Positions 43,190 to 53,536 are shown, numbered from the stretch's first letter. The stretch is 64,000 nucleotides of DNA from Enterobacter sp. ENT03 (GCF_019218745.1 NZ_JAHUXA010000007.1:124001-188000), one strand, 5' to 3'. Notes: a model not told the origin generated them from the sequence alone. Made by a program: numbers and translations.

Positions 43190-45691
43190 TCAGGCTTTCG
43201 GTTTATAGCGCAACAGACGGTTGGCGTTGCTGACCACGGTAATGGACGACAGCGCCATCGCCGCGCCCGCAACGACCGGGCTTAACAGCGAGCCGGTAAG
43301 CGGCCACAGCACCCCGGCGGCAATGGGAATGCCCAACGAGTTATAGATAAACGCCCCCAGCAGGTTTTGCTTCATATTGCGCAGCGTCGCGCGGGAGATA
43401 TCCAGTGCATCCGCCACGCCCGTCAGGCTGTGACGCATCAGCGTGATAGCCGCCGTTTCGATAGCGACATCGCTGCCGCCGCCCATGGCGATCCCCACTT
43501 CCGCCTGCGCCAGCGCCGGGGCATCGTTAATGCCGTCGCCGATCATCGCGACCTGGCGGCCTTCCTGCTGCAATTTTTTAATCGCATCGGCTTTACCGTC
43601 CGGCAGCACGCCGGCGATCACCTCGTCGATCCCGGCTTCCTGCGCAATGGCTTTAGCGGTGATCGGGTTATCGCCGGTGAGCATCACCAGTCGGTAACCG
43701 GCCTGGCGCAGACGAGCCAGTGCGCTTACGCTGTCGGCGCGCAGCGGATCGCGGATCGCCAATAGCGCCACCGCGTTACCATCCACCGCCAGCAGCACCG
43801 GCGTGGCCCCCTGCGACGCCTGAGCCGCCATCGCTTCATCAAGTGCGGCGGTATCAATATGCTGCTGAGTAAGCAGCGCCTGATTACCGAGCAGCAGCGC
43901 ATGATCTTCCACCGTACCGCTGACGCCCAGCCCGCCGAGGGTACGGAAATCGCGCACTTCAGGCAGCGCCTCATCACCGGCTTTTTCCACAATCGCGCGG
44001 GCCAGCGGATGACCGGAGCCTTGCTCCAGCGCTGCCGCCAGGCGCAGCACCTCGCGCTCTTCATACGCGCCGCTCAGGGTAACGGCGACCACCTGCGGTT
44101 TACCTTCTGTCAGCGTACCGGTTTTATCGAATACCAGCGTATCCACCTGGCTGCCGCGTTGCAGCGCATCGGCATCGCGCACCAGCACGCCATATTCAGC
44201 GGCGCGACCGACGCCAGCGATAATCGACATCGGCGTGGCCAGCCCCAGCGCGCACGGACAGGCGATGATCAGCACCGTGGTGGCGATCACCAGCGTATAA
44301 ACGATTTGCGGCGCAGGGCCGAAGACATACCAGATCGCGCCGCTGAACAGCGCAATGGCGACCACCACCGGCACGAAAATAGCGGAGATTTTATCCGCCA
44401 GTTGGCCGATTTCCGGCTTGCTGCTCTGCGCCTGGCGTACCATACGAATAATGCGCGACAGCGTGGTGTGGCTGCCGACGGCACTGGCTTTAAACAGCAC
44501 GCTGCCATCGGTCATCACCGTCCCGGCGTGCACCGCATCGCCCTGACTTTTTTGCAGCGGCACCGGCTCGCCGGTGAGCATCGCCTCATCCAGCCAGGCT
44601 TCGCCCTGGGTGATCTCGCCGTCCACCGGCACGCGATCGCCGGTGGTCAGCCGCAGGATCATGCCGGGTTGCACCTCCGCCAGCGGCAGCGTTTTCTCTC
44701 CTGCTTCAGTGACTACCCGCGCGGACGGCGGCGTTAAGTCGAGCAGGCGTTCCAGCGCTTTTGACGAGCGCGCCCGCGCCCTGGCTTCCAGCATATGGCC
44801 GAGGTTAATCAGGCCGATGATCATCGCGCTGGCTTCATAGTAGAGGTGGCGGGCTTCCATCGGGAAGGCATGCGGCCAGAGGTTGACGGTCATCGAATAG
44901 AGCCACGCCACGCCCGTGCCGAGCGCCACCAGCGTGTCCATGGTGGCGGTACGGTTTAACAGGCTTTTCCAGGCGCTGCGGTAAAAATGCCCGCCCGCGA
45001 ATACCATCACGGCGAGGGTGATGACGCCAATGACCAGCCACAGGGTGCGGTTGGCATCGGTGACCATCATGTTGTCACCCATCATGCCCCACACCATCAC
45101 CGGGATACCCACCAGCAGCGCGACAACGGCCTGCCAGCGAAAACGTTTTAAGGTCGCAAGGGCGGTTTCCTGCTGGCGTTCCCGACGTTTAACATCATCT
45201 TCGATGATCTCCGCGCCGTAGCCGGCATTTTCCACCGCGCTCACTAATTCAGCGGCGGACGCGCTGCCCATCACCAGCGCAGAGCGCTCCGCCAGATTGA
45301 CCCGTGCCTGGGTGACGCCCGGTACCGCCTGTAAGGCTTTTTGCACGCGGGAGACACAGCTGGCGCAGCTCATGCCGCTTAACAGCAACTGCTGGCTGTC
45401 TTGCAGGTCATCTGCTGCCGGAAGCTCAGGTTGCGCCGCTGTCAGTGCTTCCGACGGGAGTGATGACTCTGCCAGCGGTTTAGCCTTTGGGTGGTCGAGC
45501 GTCGCCCCGTATCCGGCTTGTTTAATGGTGTCGATAAGCTCCGCCGCGCTGGCGCTGCTAGTCACCTCGGCATGGGTGATGGTCACTTCCGCCTGTTCAA
45601 CGTCAGGGCGCTGCTCCAGACTTTCTTTGACCCGTTTTACGCAGTGGCCGCAGGAGAGGCCCTCCAGCGTTAAAGCGATAGTTTGCGACAT
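43190..45691 (-). CDS. copA: Copper(I)-exporting P-type ATPase CopA
   Basis: An 833-residue copper exporter (E. coli 834). Two heavy-metal domains carry CxxC sites (Cys14/Cys17 in GLSCGHC; Cys109/Cys112 in GMSCASC). Eight membrane helices are expected, with [10 protein letters not shown] in the ion channel, DKTGTLT as the phosphorylated Asp motif, HP in GSGHPLA and [10 protein letters not shown] in the hinge. Expression is set by CueR, whose operator and gene lie just upstream and divergent. A slippery site within the first metal domain junction should also yield a short copper chaperone. The E. coli neighbours glsA-ybaT, between copA and cueR, are absent. Confidence 0.97.
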   Translation of the reverse strand: MSQTIALTLEGLSCGHCVKRVKESLEQRPDVEQAEVTITHAEVTSSASAAELIDTIKQAGYGATLDHPKAKPLAESSLPSEALTAAQPELPAADDLQDSQQLLLSGMSCASCVSRVQKALQAVPGVTQARVNLAERSALVMGSASAAELVSAVENAGYGAEIIEDDVKRRERQQETALATLKRFRWQAVVALLVGIPVMVWGMMGDNMMVTDANRTLWLVIGVITLAVMVFAGGHFYRSAWKSLLNRTATMDTLVALGTGVAWLYSMTVNLWPHAFPMEARHLYYEASAMIIGLINLGHMLEARARARSSKALERLLDLTPPSARVVTEAGEKTLPLAEVQPGMILRLTTGDRVPVDGEITQGEAWLDEAMLTGEPVPLQKSQGDAVHAGTVMTDGSVLFKASAVGSHTTLSRIIRMVRQAQSSKPEIGQLADKISAIFVPVVVAIALFSGAIWYVFGPAPQIVYTLVIATTVLIIACPCALGLATPMSIIAGVGRAAEYGVLVRDADALQRGSQVDTLVFDKTGTLTEGKPQVVAVTLSGAYEEREVLRLAAALEQGSGHPLARAIVEKAGDEALPEVRDFRTLGGLGVSGTVEDHALLLGNQALLTQQHIDTAALDEAMAAQASQGATPVLLAVDGNAVALLAIRDPLRADSVSALARLRQAGYRLVMLTGDNPITAKAIAQEAGIDEVIAGVLPDGKADAIKKLQQEGRQVAMIGDGINDAPALAQAEVGIAMGGGSDVAIETAAITLMRHSLTGVADALDISRATLRNMKQNLLGAFIYNSLGIPIAAGVLWPLTGSLLSPVVAGAAMALSSITVVSNANRLLRYKPKA
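45485..45491 (-). other. Frameshift site giving the CopA(Z) chaperone
   Basis: On the minus strand C-CCA-AAG (CCCAAAG) is followed in the -1 frame by GGC and then TAA. A ribosome slipping here makes a 70-residue protein of just the first metal-binding domain plus Gly. This equals the CopA(Z) chaperone described in E. coli, which uses the same heptamer. Confidence 0.8.
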
Positions 45692-45746
45692 AATTAAACT
45701 CCTGTAATTTCGGTTGAATCAATAATGACATTGATTACAGTTATAA

Positions 45747-45777
45747 AGGTTAAACCTTCCATCAAGGGGAAGGTCAA
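45747..45777 (-). promoter_or_regulatory. CueR-controlled copA promoter
   Basis: On the minus strand TTGACC (45777-45772) and TAACCT (45752-45747) are separated by 19 bases, the overlong spacer typical of MerR-family promoters. The spacer holds the dyad ACCTTCC-N7-GGAAGGT (45754-45774), which matches the CueR site of E. coli copA. Confidence 0.9.
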
Positions 45778-45786
45778 GGGGGAACG

Positions 45787-46197
45787 ATGAATATCAGCGA
45801 TGTGGCGAAAAAAACCGGCTTAACCAGCAAAGCGATCCGTTTTTATGAGGAAAAAGGGCTGGTGACAGCGCCGCTGCGCGCTGATAACGGTTACCGGCAC
45901 TACACGCAAAAACATCTCGATGAACTGACGCTGCTGCGCCAGGCGCGGCAGGTCGGGTTTAATCTTGAAGAGTGTGGGGAACTGGTGGGGCTGTTTAACG
46001 ATCCGGCGCGGCACAGTGCCGATGTGAAAGCCCGCACGCTGCAAAAAGTGGCGGAAATTGAGCGCCACATTGTTGAGCTGCAATCGATGCGCGAACAGCT
46101 GCTGACGCTGGCAGCCTCCTGTCCGGGCGATGACAGCGCCGACTGCCCGATTATTGATAATCTCTCCGGCTGCTGCCATCGCAAAGCACAGGCATAA
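45787..46197 (+). CDS. cueR: Copper-responsive MerR-family activator CueR
   Basis: A 136-residue regulator. The N-terminal winged HTH ([25 protein letters not shown]) leads to a dimerisation helix and a Cu(I)-binding loop with Cys112 and Cys120 in [11 protein letters not shown]. It activates copA (and cueO elsewhere) when Cu(I) binds. It is divergent from copA across its own operator and converges on ybbJ with no gap. The C-terminal CCHRKAQA tail is as in relatives. Confidence 0.97.
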   Translation: MNISDVAKKTGLTSKAIRFYEEKGLVTAPLRADNGYRHYTQKHLDELTLLRQARQVGFNLEECGELVGLFNDPARHSADVKARTLQKVAEIERHIVELQSMREQLLTLAASCPGDDSADCPIIDNLSGCCHRKAQA

Positions 46198-46647
46198 TTA
46201 GCGGGCGCGAACCCGCAGCGTGATCCCTTCAACGGCGATCACCACCACCGGCGTGCCGGCAGGCAGATCCTCATCGGCGCTGACTGGCCAGGAGCTGTCG
46301 CCGACGCGCATATGCCCGCGACCATTCACCAGGTCGGTTTCCAGCGTAAAGTGGCGACCCACCAGCTGCACGCCCCGCTGATTCAGCGCGGCATCGGCGG
46401 GTTTCTGATCTTTCACCCGCCGCGCCAGCCAGCGCCACCACAGCCAGGCGGCCAGCATGGTCAGCAGGGAAAACATCACCCCCTGCCACTCCCAGCCAAA
46501 GGGCACCAGCCAGACCACAAGGCCGGTCACCACCGCGGCCACGCCGCTCCACAGCAGATAACCGTTGCCGCCGAGCATCTCAGCGGCCAGCAAAATGCCG
46601 CCGAGGCTTAACCAAAAGATGTGCGGGTGCGCGAGCAGGATGTCCAT
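46198..46647 (-). CDS. ybbJ: NfeD-family membrane protein YbbJ
   Basis: A 149-residue protein with three membrane helices (about 10-85) and a C-terminal OB-fold domain ([26 protein letters not shown]) typical of short NfeD proteins. NfeD proteins pair with SPFH/stomatin partners; qmcA lies two bases upstream on the same strand, as in E. coli, so they probably form a complex. The precise role is unknown. Confidence 0.94.
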   Translation of the reverse strand: MDILLAHPHIFWLSLGGILLAAEMLGGNGYLLWSGVAAVVTGLVVWLVPFGWEWQGVMFSLLTMLAAWLWWRWLARRVKDQKPADAALNQRGVQLVGRHFTLETDLVNGRGHMRVGDSSWPVSADEDLPAGTPVVVIAVEGITLRVRAR

Positions 46648-46649
46648 GG

Positions 46650-47564
46650 CTATTTTTTCCGTGCGGTGGCGCTGTCGCTGAGCAACTCGGAAATCCCGGC
46701 AATGGATCCCATCAGGCTGCTGGCGTCCAGCGGCATCATGATCACTTTGCTGTTATTTGACGAGCCGATGTGTTGCAGCGCTTCGGTATATTTCTGTGCG
46801 ACGAAGTAATTCACCGCCTGAATATCACCAGCAGCAATGGCCTGGGATACCATTTTGGTCGCCTCCGCTTCCGCTTCCGCCGAACGTTCACGCGCTTCCG
46901 CCTGCAGGAAGGCAGACTGACGCTCACCTTCCGCTTTGAGGATCTTCGACTGCTTCTCACCTTCGGCTTTCACAATCTCCGCCTGACGAATACCTTCCGC
47001 TTCCAGAATATAGGCGCGCTTGGTACGTTCCGCTTTCATCTGCGCGTTCATGGCGTCGATCAGTTCTGCCGGTGGGCGCACGTCGCGGATCTCAATACGG
47101 GTAATTTTGATGCCCCACGGATTGGTCGCTTCATCGACGATATGCAACAGGCGGGTGTTAATGTTATCGCGCTGCGACAGCATTTCATCCAGCTCCATGG
47201 AACCCAGCACGGTACGGATGTTGGTCATGGTCAGGTTGATGATCGCCAGCTCCAGATTGCTCACCTCATAGGCGGCTTTTGGCGCGTCGATCACCTGAAT
47301 AAAGCAGACCGCATCAATAGAGACGTTAGCGTTATCTTTGGAGATCACTTCCTGAGACGGAATATCCAGCACCTGTTCCATCATATTGATTTTACGGCCA
47401 ATACGGTCCATAAACGGCACCACCAGGCTCAGGCCCGGTTGCAGGGTGTGGGTGTAACGCCCGAAGCGCTCCACGGTCCACTGATACCCCTGCGGCACGA
47501 TTTTCACACCTGCGCCGACGACCACCAGGGCAACAAAAATCAAAATTGGGATAACGATAAGCAT
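46650..47564 (-). CDS. qmcA: SPFH/stomatin-family membrane protein QmcA
   Basis: A 304-residue protein (E. coli 305). An N-terminal membrane anchor ([23 protein letters not shown]) is followed by an SPFH domain ([21 protein letters not shown]) and a long Ala/Glu-rich coiled coil ([18 protein letters not shown]). It belongs to the flotillin-like proteins that form large membrane assemblies; E. coli QmcA is a multicopy suppressor of ftsH htpX. It is cotranscribed with ybbJ. fetAB, which follows it in E. coli, is absent here; a REP array precedes cnoX instead. Confidence 0.95.
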   Translation of the reverse strand: MLIVIPILIFVALVVVGAGVKIVPQGYQWTVERFGRYTHTLQPGLSLVVPFMDRIGRKINMMEQVLDIPSQEVISKDNANVSIDAVCFIQVIDAPKAAYEVSNLELAIINLTMTNIRTVLGSMELDEMLSQRDNINTRLLHIVDEATNPWGIKITRIEIRDVRPPAELIDAMNAQMKAERTKRAYILEAEGIRQAEIVKAEGEKQSKILKAEGERQSAFLQAEARERSAEAEAEATKMVSQAIAAGDIQAVNYFVAQKYTEALQHIGSSNNSKVIMMPLDASSLMGSIAGISELLSDSATARKK

Positions 47565-47775
47565 AAAACCTCCTGTTATTAAATCCGTGGGTATTGAATT
47601 ACATCCATTTCATTACGGGTAAGTATAACTTTTATCGACGACGAACACCCCTGTTAACCTTAAGAGGAGAAAGGGCGTGAACGGAATCAAAAGATGCGGG
47701 CGCTTTATGCAACAGGAGAAGCGCACAGGGCAAGTGCGGAATATGACTTTTCAGACTAGCGGGCAGAAGAGAACT

Positions 47776-47935
47776 TGTAGGCCGGGCAGGTCGCCCGGCA
47801 CAACACCATTGCAATTTGTAGGCCGGGCAGGTCGCCCGGTACAACACCGCTGCAATCTGTAGGCCGGGCAGGTCGCCCGGTACAACACTGCTGCAATCTG
47901 TAGGCCGGGCAAGCCTGCGCCGCCCGGCGATACGG
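47776..47935. repeat. Tandem REP array, four units with 41-bp period
   Basis: Units start at 47776, 47817, 47858 and 47899, exactly 41 bases apart. Each begins TGTAGGCCGGGCA and contains a GCCGGGC/GCCCGGC palindrome. The first three are near-identical, with a constant tail of type ACAACAC(C/T)(A/G)(C/T)TGCAAT. The fourth has the fuller REP form with GCCTGCGCCGCCCGGC. The array ends three bases before the cnoX stop codon. Exact tandem amplification of one REP with its spacer suggests recent duplication. Confidence 0.85.
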
Positions 47936-47938
47936 TGA

Positions 47939-48793
47939 TCAGTACAGCAGAGAATACAGCTTACGGCGGTATTTCGACGCCAGCGCATCGCCGGTGCCAA
48001 GCGCTGCCAGGATCTCCTGCAGCATTTTGCGCGCCTGGCCGTCGGCGGCGTTCAGATCCTTGCTCAGATGGCTGAACAGCAGTTCCAGCGCTTCTTCATT
48101 GCGGCCCACTTGATGCAGTTGCAGCGCCAGCTGTGTGGCCAGCGCCGCGTTAGCCGGATCGCGTTCAACCTGCTGTTGCAGCAGCTGGATTTCCGGCGTA
48201 TCCGCCGCCTGCTTCAGAAGATCGATTTGCGCCACCAGCCCCTGATAGCGGGTGTCCTGATCCTGCAACGGAATCGTTTTCAGCACCGCTTCGGCGTCCT
48301 CGGAGCGGTTCAGCGCGATCTGGGTTTCCGCCAGCAGCAGGCCAATTTCGCTCGCCTGATTTGAAAGCTGCCACGCCTCTTTCAACAGCGGCAGGGCATC
48401 GGCATGGTTGCCTTCTGCGATCAGTTGCATCGCCTGCTGCGCTTTCAGCTCTTCTTCGCGCGGCAGCACTTTTTCCAGCAGCGCGCGGATAGCCTCTTCC
48501 GGCTGTGGGCCCTGGAAACCATCGACCGGCTGACCGTTCTGGAACAGGTAAACGGTCGGGATGGCGCGCAGACCAAACTGGGAGGCGACCATCTGCTCGG
48601 CGTCGCAATCGACCTTCGCCAGCAGGAACTGCCCGTTATACTGCGCCGCCAGCGACTCCAGTACCGGCGTCAGCTGCTGGCAGTGCTGGCTACGTTCGGA
48701 CCAGAAATAGAACAACACCGGCGTGGCGACGGACTGCTCCAGCGTTTGCTGGAGATTCGCTTCGGTAACATTGACAATATTTTGTACGGACAT
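47939..48793 (-). CDS. cnoX: Chaperedoxin CnoX (YbbN)
   Basis: A 284-residue protein, the E. coli length. An N-terminal thioredoxin fold has the unusual motif S-Q-H-C (residues 35-38) in place of CxxC, and the C-terminal half is made of TPR-like helices. CnoX protects proteins from oxidative aggregation by mixed disulfides and hands clients to GroEL and DnaK. The ATG at 48793 (MSVQNIVNV) is chosen by homology; 19 earlier in-frame codons are unconserved. It follows ybbO on the minus strand. Confidence 0.95.
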   Translation of the reverse strand: MSVQNIVNVTEANLQQTLEQSVATPVLFYFWSERSQHCQQLTPVLESLAAQYNGQFLLAKVDCDAEQMVASQFGLRAIPTVYLFQNGQPVDGFQGPQPEEAIRALLEKVLPREEELKAQQAMQLIAEGNHADALPLLKEAWQLSNQASEIGLLLAETQIALNRSEDAEAVLKTIPLQDQDTRYQGLVAQIDLLKQAADTPEIQLLQQQVERDPANAALATQLALQLHQVGRNEEALELLFSHLSKDLNAADGQARKMLQEILAALGTGDALASKYRRKLYSLLY

Positions 48794-48851
48794 AACGTTT
48801 TCTCTGTTTTCGCGTTTATCTTTACATGGGGTCAGGCGCGGAGCCTTCAAC

Positions 48852-49619
48852 TCAGCCGCGTAAAATTTTATCCATCAGACGATCCGGCAGCAGGCGTTTT
48901 AATGCGCTTACCGCATGGGTAACCAGCGTCACCGGATAACGTATTTTTGGCCGCTTACTCTCAAAAGCATGGCGCACTTTGGCGACCACCGCCTCCGGGC
49001 CGAGGGTAAAACGTGCGGCAATACCCGGATTTTCCACGGGCTTATCGCTGGTCTGGTTGACGTTTTTCGTAAAGCGGGTACGGATGGGGCCAGGCTCAAT
49101 CAGGCTCACCTTGATGCCCGTGTGACGCAGCTCCATACGCAGCGCATCAGACCAGGCTTCCAGCGCATATTTACTGGCGGCATAGGCCCCGCGACCAGGG
49201 GTGGAGATCAGCCCCATTACCGATGAAGTCATGACGATGCGGCCTTCGCCGTGGGGGATCATCGCGGGCAGCAGACGCATGGTGAGCTGGTGCGCGCCAA
49301 AAAAGTTGGCGGAAAACTGCTGCTCCATCTGCGTGCGGGAAATGGTATTAAGCGGGCCATACACCCCGTAGCCGGCATTATTAAAGATGCCGTACAGACG
49401 ATTTTCGGTGCGCGCTATCACCTCATCGGCGGCGCGCTCCACGCTTTCTGGCGAGTCCAGGTCCAGCAAAATGCCGGTAAAACCCATCGCGTTCATGCGC
49501 GATACGTCATCGGGTTTGCGGCAGGCGGCAAGGACATGAAATCCCTGGCGCTTCATTTCCACCGCCGTTTCCAGGCCAATACCGCTGGAACATCCTGTTA
49601 TTAAGACCGATTTTTGCAT
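48852..49619 (-). CDS. ybbO: Short-chain dehydrogenase YbbO
   Basis: A 255-residue NADP-dependent SDR enzyme. The cofactor motif TGCSSGIG is at residues 8-15, NNAG is near residue 80, and the catalytic Ser (MTSSVMG), Tyr and Lys (YAASK) are present. E. coli YbbO reduces aldehydes, including medium- and long-chain ones. It lies between tesA and cnoX on the minus strand. Confidence 0.95.
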   Translation of the reverse strand: MQKSVLITGCSSGIGLETAVEMKRQGFHVLAACRKPDDVSRMNAMGFTGILLDLDSPESVERAADEVIARTENRLYGIFNNAGYGVYGPLNTISRTQMEQQFSANFFGAHQLTMRLLPAMIPHGEGRIVMTSSVMGLISTPGRGAYAASKYALEAWSDALRMELRHTGIKVSLIEPGPIRTRFTKNVNQTSDKPVENPGIAARFTLGPEAVVAKVRHAFESKRPKIRYPVTLVTHAVSALKRLLPDRLMDKILRG

Positions 49620-49647
49620 AACTTTACCCGTCGGCTTTCCCGATTAT

Positions 49648-50274
49648 TTATGAGGCGTGGTTTACTAAAGGTGCCAGTCGTGTCGCCATCCAGTCGGCGA
49701 TAAACGGCTGGGCGTCAGGATTAGGGTGGATCCCATCGTCCTGCATCCATTGCGGTTTCAGATACACCTCTTCCATAAAGAAGGGCACCAGAGGAATATC
49801 GAACTCGCTGGCAAGTTTCGGATAGATCGCGCTGAAGGTTTCAGTATACCGGCGACCATAATTCGCGGGCAGACGGATTTGCATCAGCAGCGGTTGCGCG
49901 TCAGCGGCTTTGATTTCCTGCAAGATTTTACGCAGTGTGGCTTCCGTTTGCGCCGGGGCAAACCCCCGCAGACCGTCATTGCCGCCCAGTTCCACCAGTA
50001 CCCAGCGCGGTTGATGTTTTTTCAGCAGGGCGGGCAAACGCGCCAGCCCCTGCTGCGAGGTATCACCGCTTATACTCGCATTAACCACCGGCGTTTTCTG
50101 CTGCCATTTATCATTCAGCAGCGCCGGCCATGCCGCGGTTGCCGCCATGCGATACCCGGCGCTCAGGCTGTCACCCAGAACCAACAACGTGTCCGCCGCG
50201 GCGGCGCGACAGGTTAACAGAAGCATAAAAAGGAAGGGCAAATGCCAGCGGAAAACATTGTTGAAGTTCATCAT
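49648..50274 (-). CDS. tesA: Thioesterase I / protease I / lysophospholipase L1
   Basis: A 208-residue periplasmic SGNH esterase matching E. coli TesA in length. The signal peptide (FRWHLPFLFMLLLTCRAAA) is followed by the catalytic Ser motif LLVLGDSLSAGY, SGDTSQQG, GGNDGLRG and the Asp-His pair in DGIHPN. Two Met codons start it (50274 and 50271). The first 33 bases overlap the divergent ybbA gene, so the two starts share one short control region, as in E. coli. Confidence 0.96.
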   Translation of the reverse strand: MMNFNNVFRWHLPFLFMLLLTCRAAAADTLLVLGDSLSAGYRMAATAAWPALLNDKWQQKTPVVNASISGDTSQQGLARLPALLKKHQPRWVLVELGGNDGLRGFAPAQTEATLRKILQEIKAADAQPLLMQIRLPANYGRRYTETFSAIYPKLASEFDIPLVPFFMEEVYLKPQWMQDDGIHPNPDAQPFIADWMATRLAPLVNHAS

Positions 50275-50928
50275 CTTAAGAAATCCGTCGGTCAGGGGGA
50301 ACATGAACTGTCCATCCTCACCGGAGTTGAGCTGGTTGTCAAACCCGCGCAGACCATTGCGCTGATTGGTGAATCCGGATCCGGAAAATCCACGCTGCTG
50401 GCAATCCTCGCCGGACTGGATGATGGCAGCAGCGGCGAAGTGCACCTGCTGGGGCAGCCGCTGCACAGCATGGATGAAGAAGCGCGGGCGGCCCTGCGCG
50501 CGCAGAACGTCGGCTTTGTGTTTCAGTCTTTTATGCTGATCCCGACGCTTAACGCACTGGAGAACGTCGAACTCCCGGCGCTGCTGCGTGGCGAGAAAAG
50601 CAGCCAGAGCCGGGAGAATGCCAAAGCGCTGTTAAGCGAACTGGGCCTGGCGAAGCGTCTTGATCATCTTCCGGCGCAGCTGTCCGGCGGCGAACAGCAG
50701 CGCGTGGCGCTGGCGCGTGCCTTTAACGGGCGTCCCGGCGTGTTGTTTGCTGATGAACCCACCGGCAACCTCGATCGCCAGACCGGGGAAAAAATCGCCG
50801 ATCTGCTGTTTTCTATGAACCAGCAGTACGGCACCACGCTGATCCTTGTCACCCACGATCCGCAGCTCGCCGCCCGCTGCGATCGCCGTTTGCGGCTGGT
50901 AAACGGCGTATTGCAGGAGGAAGCATGA
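50242..50928 (+). CDS. ybbA: ABC transporter ATPase YbbA
   Basis: A 228-residue ATPase of the MacB/LolD-like family. Walker A GESGSGKST, signature LSGGEQQRVALARAF and Walker B VLFADEPTGNLD are all intact. Its start lies inside the 5' end of tesA on the other strand, with AGGAAGG upstream, and its stop overlaps the ybbP start (ATGA). With YbbP and the thioesterase TesA it is thought to act on lipid-like or hydrophobic compounds in the envelope, but the substrate is unknown. Confidence 0.95.
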   Translation: MPAENIVEVHHLKKSVGQGEHELSILTGVELVVKPAQTIALIGESGSGKSTLLAILAGLDDGSSGEVHLLGQPLHSMDEEARAALRAQNVGFVFQSFMLIPTLNALENVELPALLRGEKSSQSRENAKALLSELGLAKRLDHLPAQLSGGEQQRVALARAFNGRPGVLFADEPTGNLDRQTGEKIADLLFSMNQQYGTTLILVTHDPQLAARCDRRLRLVNGVLQEEA

Positions 50929-53339
50929 TCGCCCGCTGGTTCTGGCGCGAATGGCGCTCGCCATCGCTGTTGATCGTCTGGATGGCGCTGAGCCTCGCCG
51001 TCGCCTGTGTGCTGGCGCTGGGCAACATCAGCGATCGCATGGAAAAAGGCTTAAGCCAGCAGAGCCGTGATTTTATGGCGGGCGACCGGGCGCTGCGCAG
51101 CTCGCGGGAGGTGCCGCAGGCCTGGCTGGATGAGGCGCGCAAGCGCGGCCTGAAAGTCGGCACGCAAATCAGCTTCGCCACCATGACCTTTGCCGATGAC
51201 ACGCCGCAGCTGGCGAACGTCAAAGCGGTGGATGACATCTATCCGATGTACGGCACGCTGGAAACGCGCCCGGCCGGGGTAAAACCGCAGCCGGGAAGCG
51301 TGCTGCTTGCGCCGCGTCTGATGGCGCTGCTGAAACTGAAAACCGGCGATGAAATGGACGTCGGCGATGCCCGTTTACGCATTGCCGGTGAAGTGATCCA
51401 GGAGCCGGATGCCGGTTTTAATCCCTTCCAGATGGCACCGCGCCTGTTAATGAACGTCGCGGATGTGCCGAAAACCGGCGCGGTACAGCCTGGCAGCCGC
51501 GTCACCTGGCGCATCAAATTTGGTGGCACCGACTCGCAGCTTGCCGCCTACGAAAAATGGCTGCTGCCGCAATTAAAGCCGGAGCACAAATGGTACGGCC
51601 TTGAGCAGGATGAAGGGGCACTCGGCAAATCCCTTGAGCGATCGCAGCAGTTCCTGTTGCTGTCGGCCTTGCTGACGCTGCTGCTGGCGGTTGCCGCTGT
51701 GGCGGTGGCGATGGGGCATTACTGCCGCAGCCGCTACGATCTGGTGGCGATCCTCAAAACCCTCGGCGCGGGGCGCGCCCAGCTGCGCAAGCTGATCGTC
51801 GGCCAGTGGCTGATGGTGCTGGGGCTGTCGGTTATTACGGGTGGGGCCATCGGCCTGGTGTTTGAACGGGTGCTGATGATCCTGCTCAAACCTGTGCTGC
51901 CCGCCGCGCTGCCGCCTGCCAGCCTGTGGCCGTGGCTGTGGGCCGTGGGCACCATGGTGGTGATCTCCCTGCTGGTGGGGCTGCGGCCGTATCGTCTGTT
52001 ACTGGCAACGCAGCCGCTGCGCGTGTTGCGCCGCGACGCGGTAGCCCGCGTCTGGCCGCTGAAATTTTATATTCCGGCCATCAGCATCGTGACGGTGCTG
52101 CTGCTGGCGTGGCTAATGGGCGGCAGTATGCTGCTGTGGGCGGTACTGGCCGGGGCGGTGGTGCTGGCTGTGCTGTGCGGGCTGGTGGGCTGGATGCTGC
52201 TTAACGTGCTAAAACGCCTGACGCTGAAAGCGCTGCCGCTGCGCCTGGCGGTGAACCGCCTGCTGCGCCAGCCGTGGTCCACCTTGAGCCAGCTGTCGGC
52301 TTTCTCGCTATCATTTATGCTGCTCGCGATGCTGCTGGTGCTCAGAGGCGATCTGCTCGACCGCTGGCAGCAACAACTGCCGCCGGAAAGCCCGAACTAC
52401 TTCCTGATTAATATCGCCACGGAGCAGGTCACGCCGCTGAAAGCCTTTCTTTCGGAACATCAGGTGATCCCCGGAGCGTTCTACCCGATTGTGCGGGCGC
52501 GCCTGACGCAGATTAACGGCAAAAGCACCGACGGCAATCAGGATGAAGCGCTGAACCGCGAACTGAACCTGACCTGGCAGACGCAAAAACCGGATCACAA
52601 CCCGATCACCGCCGGCACCTGGCCGCCAAAGGCCGGGGAAGTGTCGATGGAGCAGGAGCTGGCGAAGCGGCTGAATATTTCGCTGGGCGACAGCGTGACC
52701 TTTATGGGCGATACCCAGGACTTCACCGCCAGAGTCACCAGCCTGCGCAAAGTGGACTGGGAAAGCCTGCGACCTAACTTCTACTTTATCTTCCCGCAGG
52801 GCGCGCTGGACGGACAGCCGCAAAGCTGGCTGACCAGCTTCCGCTGGGAAAACGGCAACGACATGCTGACGCAGCTTAACCGCGAATTCCCGACGGTCAG
52901 CCTGCTGGACATTGGCGCGATCCTGCAACAGGTCGGCCAGGTGCTGCAACAGGTGAGCCGCGCGCTGGAAGTGATGGTGGTGCTGGTCACCGGCTGCGGC
53001 GTGCTGCTGTTGCTGGCGCAGGTGCAGGTAGGAATGCGTCAGCGCCATCAGGAGCTGGTGGTCTACCGCACCCTTGGCGCGGGCAAAAAACTGCTGCGTA
53101 CCACGCTGTGGTGCGAGTTCGCGCTGCTGGGATTTGTCTCCGGGCTGGTGGCGGCCATTGGCGCGGAAACGGCGCTGGCCGTGCTGCAGACCCGCGTGTT
53201 TGAGTTCCCGTGGGAGCCGGACTGGCGGCTGTGGCTTGTGCTGCCGCTTTCCGGCGCGCTGCTGCTGTCGTTGTGCGGCGGCTGGCTCGGTACGCGGCTG
53301 CTGAAGGGTAAAGCGTTGTTCCGCCAGTTCAGCGGTTAA
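50925..53339 (+). CDS. ybbP: FtsX-family ABC permease YbbP
   Basis: An 804-residue membrane protein with ten predicted helices in two FtsX-type blocks (about 255-470 and 690-800) and two periplasmic regions. It is the length of E. coli YbbP. It starts within the end of ybbA, showing coupling. It is a mechanotransmission-type transporter (MacB class) and probably does not move substrate through the membrane but drives a periplasmic process with TesA. In E. coli an rhs element follows; here a MetQNI-like operon does. Confidence 0.94.
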   Translation: MIARWFWREWRSPSLLIVWMALSLAVACVLALGNISDRMEKGLSQQSRDFMAGDRALRSSREVPQAWLDEARKRGLKVGTQISFATMTFADDTPQLANVKAVDDIYPMYGTLETRPAGVKPQPGSVLLAPRLMALLKLKTGDEMDVGDARLRIAGEVIQEPDAGFNPFQMAPRLLMNVADVPKTGAVQPGSRVTWRIKFGGTDSQLAAYEKWLLPQLKPEHKWYGLEQDEGALGKSLERSQQFLLLSALLTLLLAVAAVAVAMGHYCRSRYDLVAILKTLGAGRAQLRKLIVGQWLMVLGLSVITGGAIGLVFERVLMILLKPVLPAALPPASLWPWLWAVGTMVVISLLVGLRPYRLLLATQPLRVLRRDAVARVWPLKFYIPAISIVTVLLLAWLMGGSMLLWAVLAGAVVLAVLCGLVGWMLLNVLKRLTLKALPLRLAVNRLLRQPWSTLSQLSAFSLSFMLLAMLLVLRGDLLDRWQQQLPPESPNYFLINIATEQVTPLKAFLSEHQVIPGAFYPIVRARLTQINGKSTDGNQDEALNRELNLTWQTQKPDHNPITAGTWPPKAGEVSMEQELAKRLNISLGDSVTFMGDTQDFTARVTSLRKVDWESLRPNFYFIFPQGALDGQPQSWLTSFRWENGNDMLTQLNREFPTVSLLDIGAILQQVGQVLQQVSRALEVMVVLVTGCGVLLLLAQVQVGMRQRHQELVVYRTLGAGKKLLRTTLWCEFALLGFVSGLVAAIGAETALAVLQTRVFEFPWEPDWRLWLVLPLSGALLLSLCGGWLGTRLLKGKALFRQFSG

Positions 53340-53419
53340 TTTCCCCTCGTTCTGACCCCTTTCCCCAGGGAGAGGGCATTCACGATCCTCTGTCATTCAG
53401 TGACATACTCCGTAGCATC

Positions 53420-53524
53420 ATGAAATATTTTCAATTACTGCTGCGCGACCTTTATGCCATCTTAACCACAGCAAAAAGCGAATGCGCCGCGTTGTACGGC
53501 GCATCACACAGCACATCACATTGA
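53420..53524 (+). CDS. Possible 34-residue leader frame before the second metQ-like gene
   Basis: An open frame starting MKYFQLLLRDLYAIL ends with TGA 12 bases before the metQ-like start codon. It overlaps a hairpin (TGCGCCG/CGGCGCA, about 53482-53502). No convincing ribosome-binding site precedes it and no codon run stands out. It may be chance; it is listed because the other importer operon also has a leader frame. Confidence 0.18.
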   Translation: MKYFQLLLRDLYAILTTAKSECAALYGASHSTSH

Positions 53525-53536
53525 TCAGGAGAAGTT

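Noticed and set aside
47677-47862. 61-codon frame starting GTG after AGGAG, running into the REP array
   Set aside because: Its second half is made of the REP units (repeated CRPGRSPG-like sequence) and it resembles nothing known. The RBS-like sequence is probably chance.
47776-47935. CRISPR array
   Set aside because: The period is exact at 41 bases, but the sequence between palindromes is itself repeated, so there are no unique spacers, and no cas genes are present.
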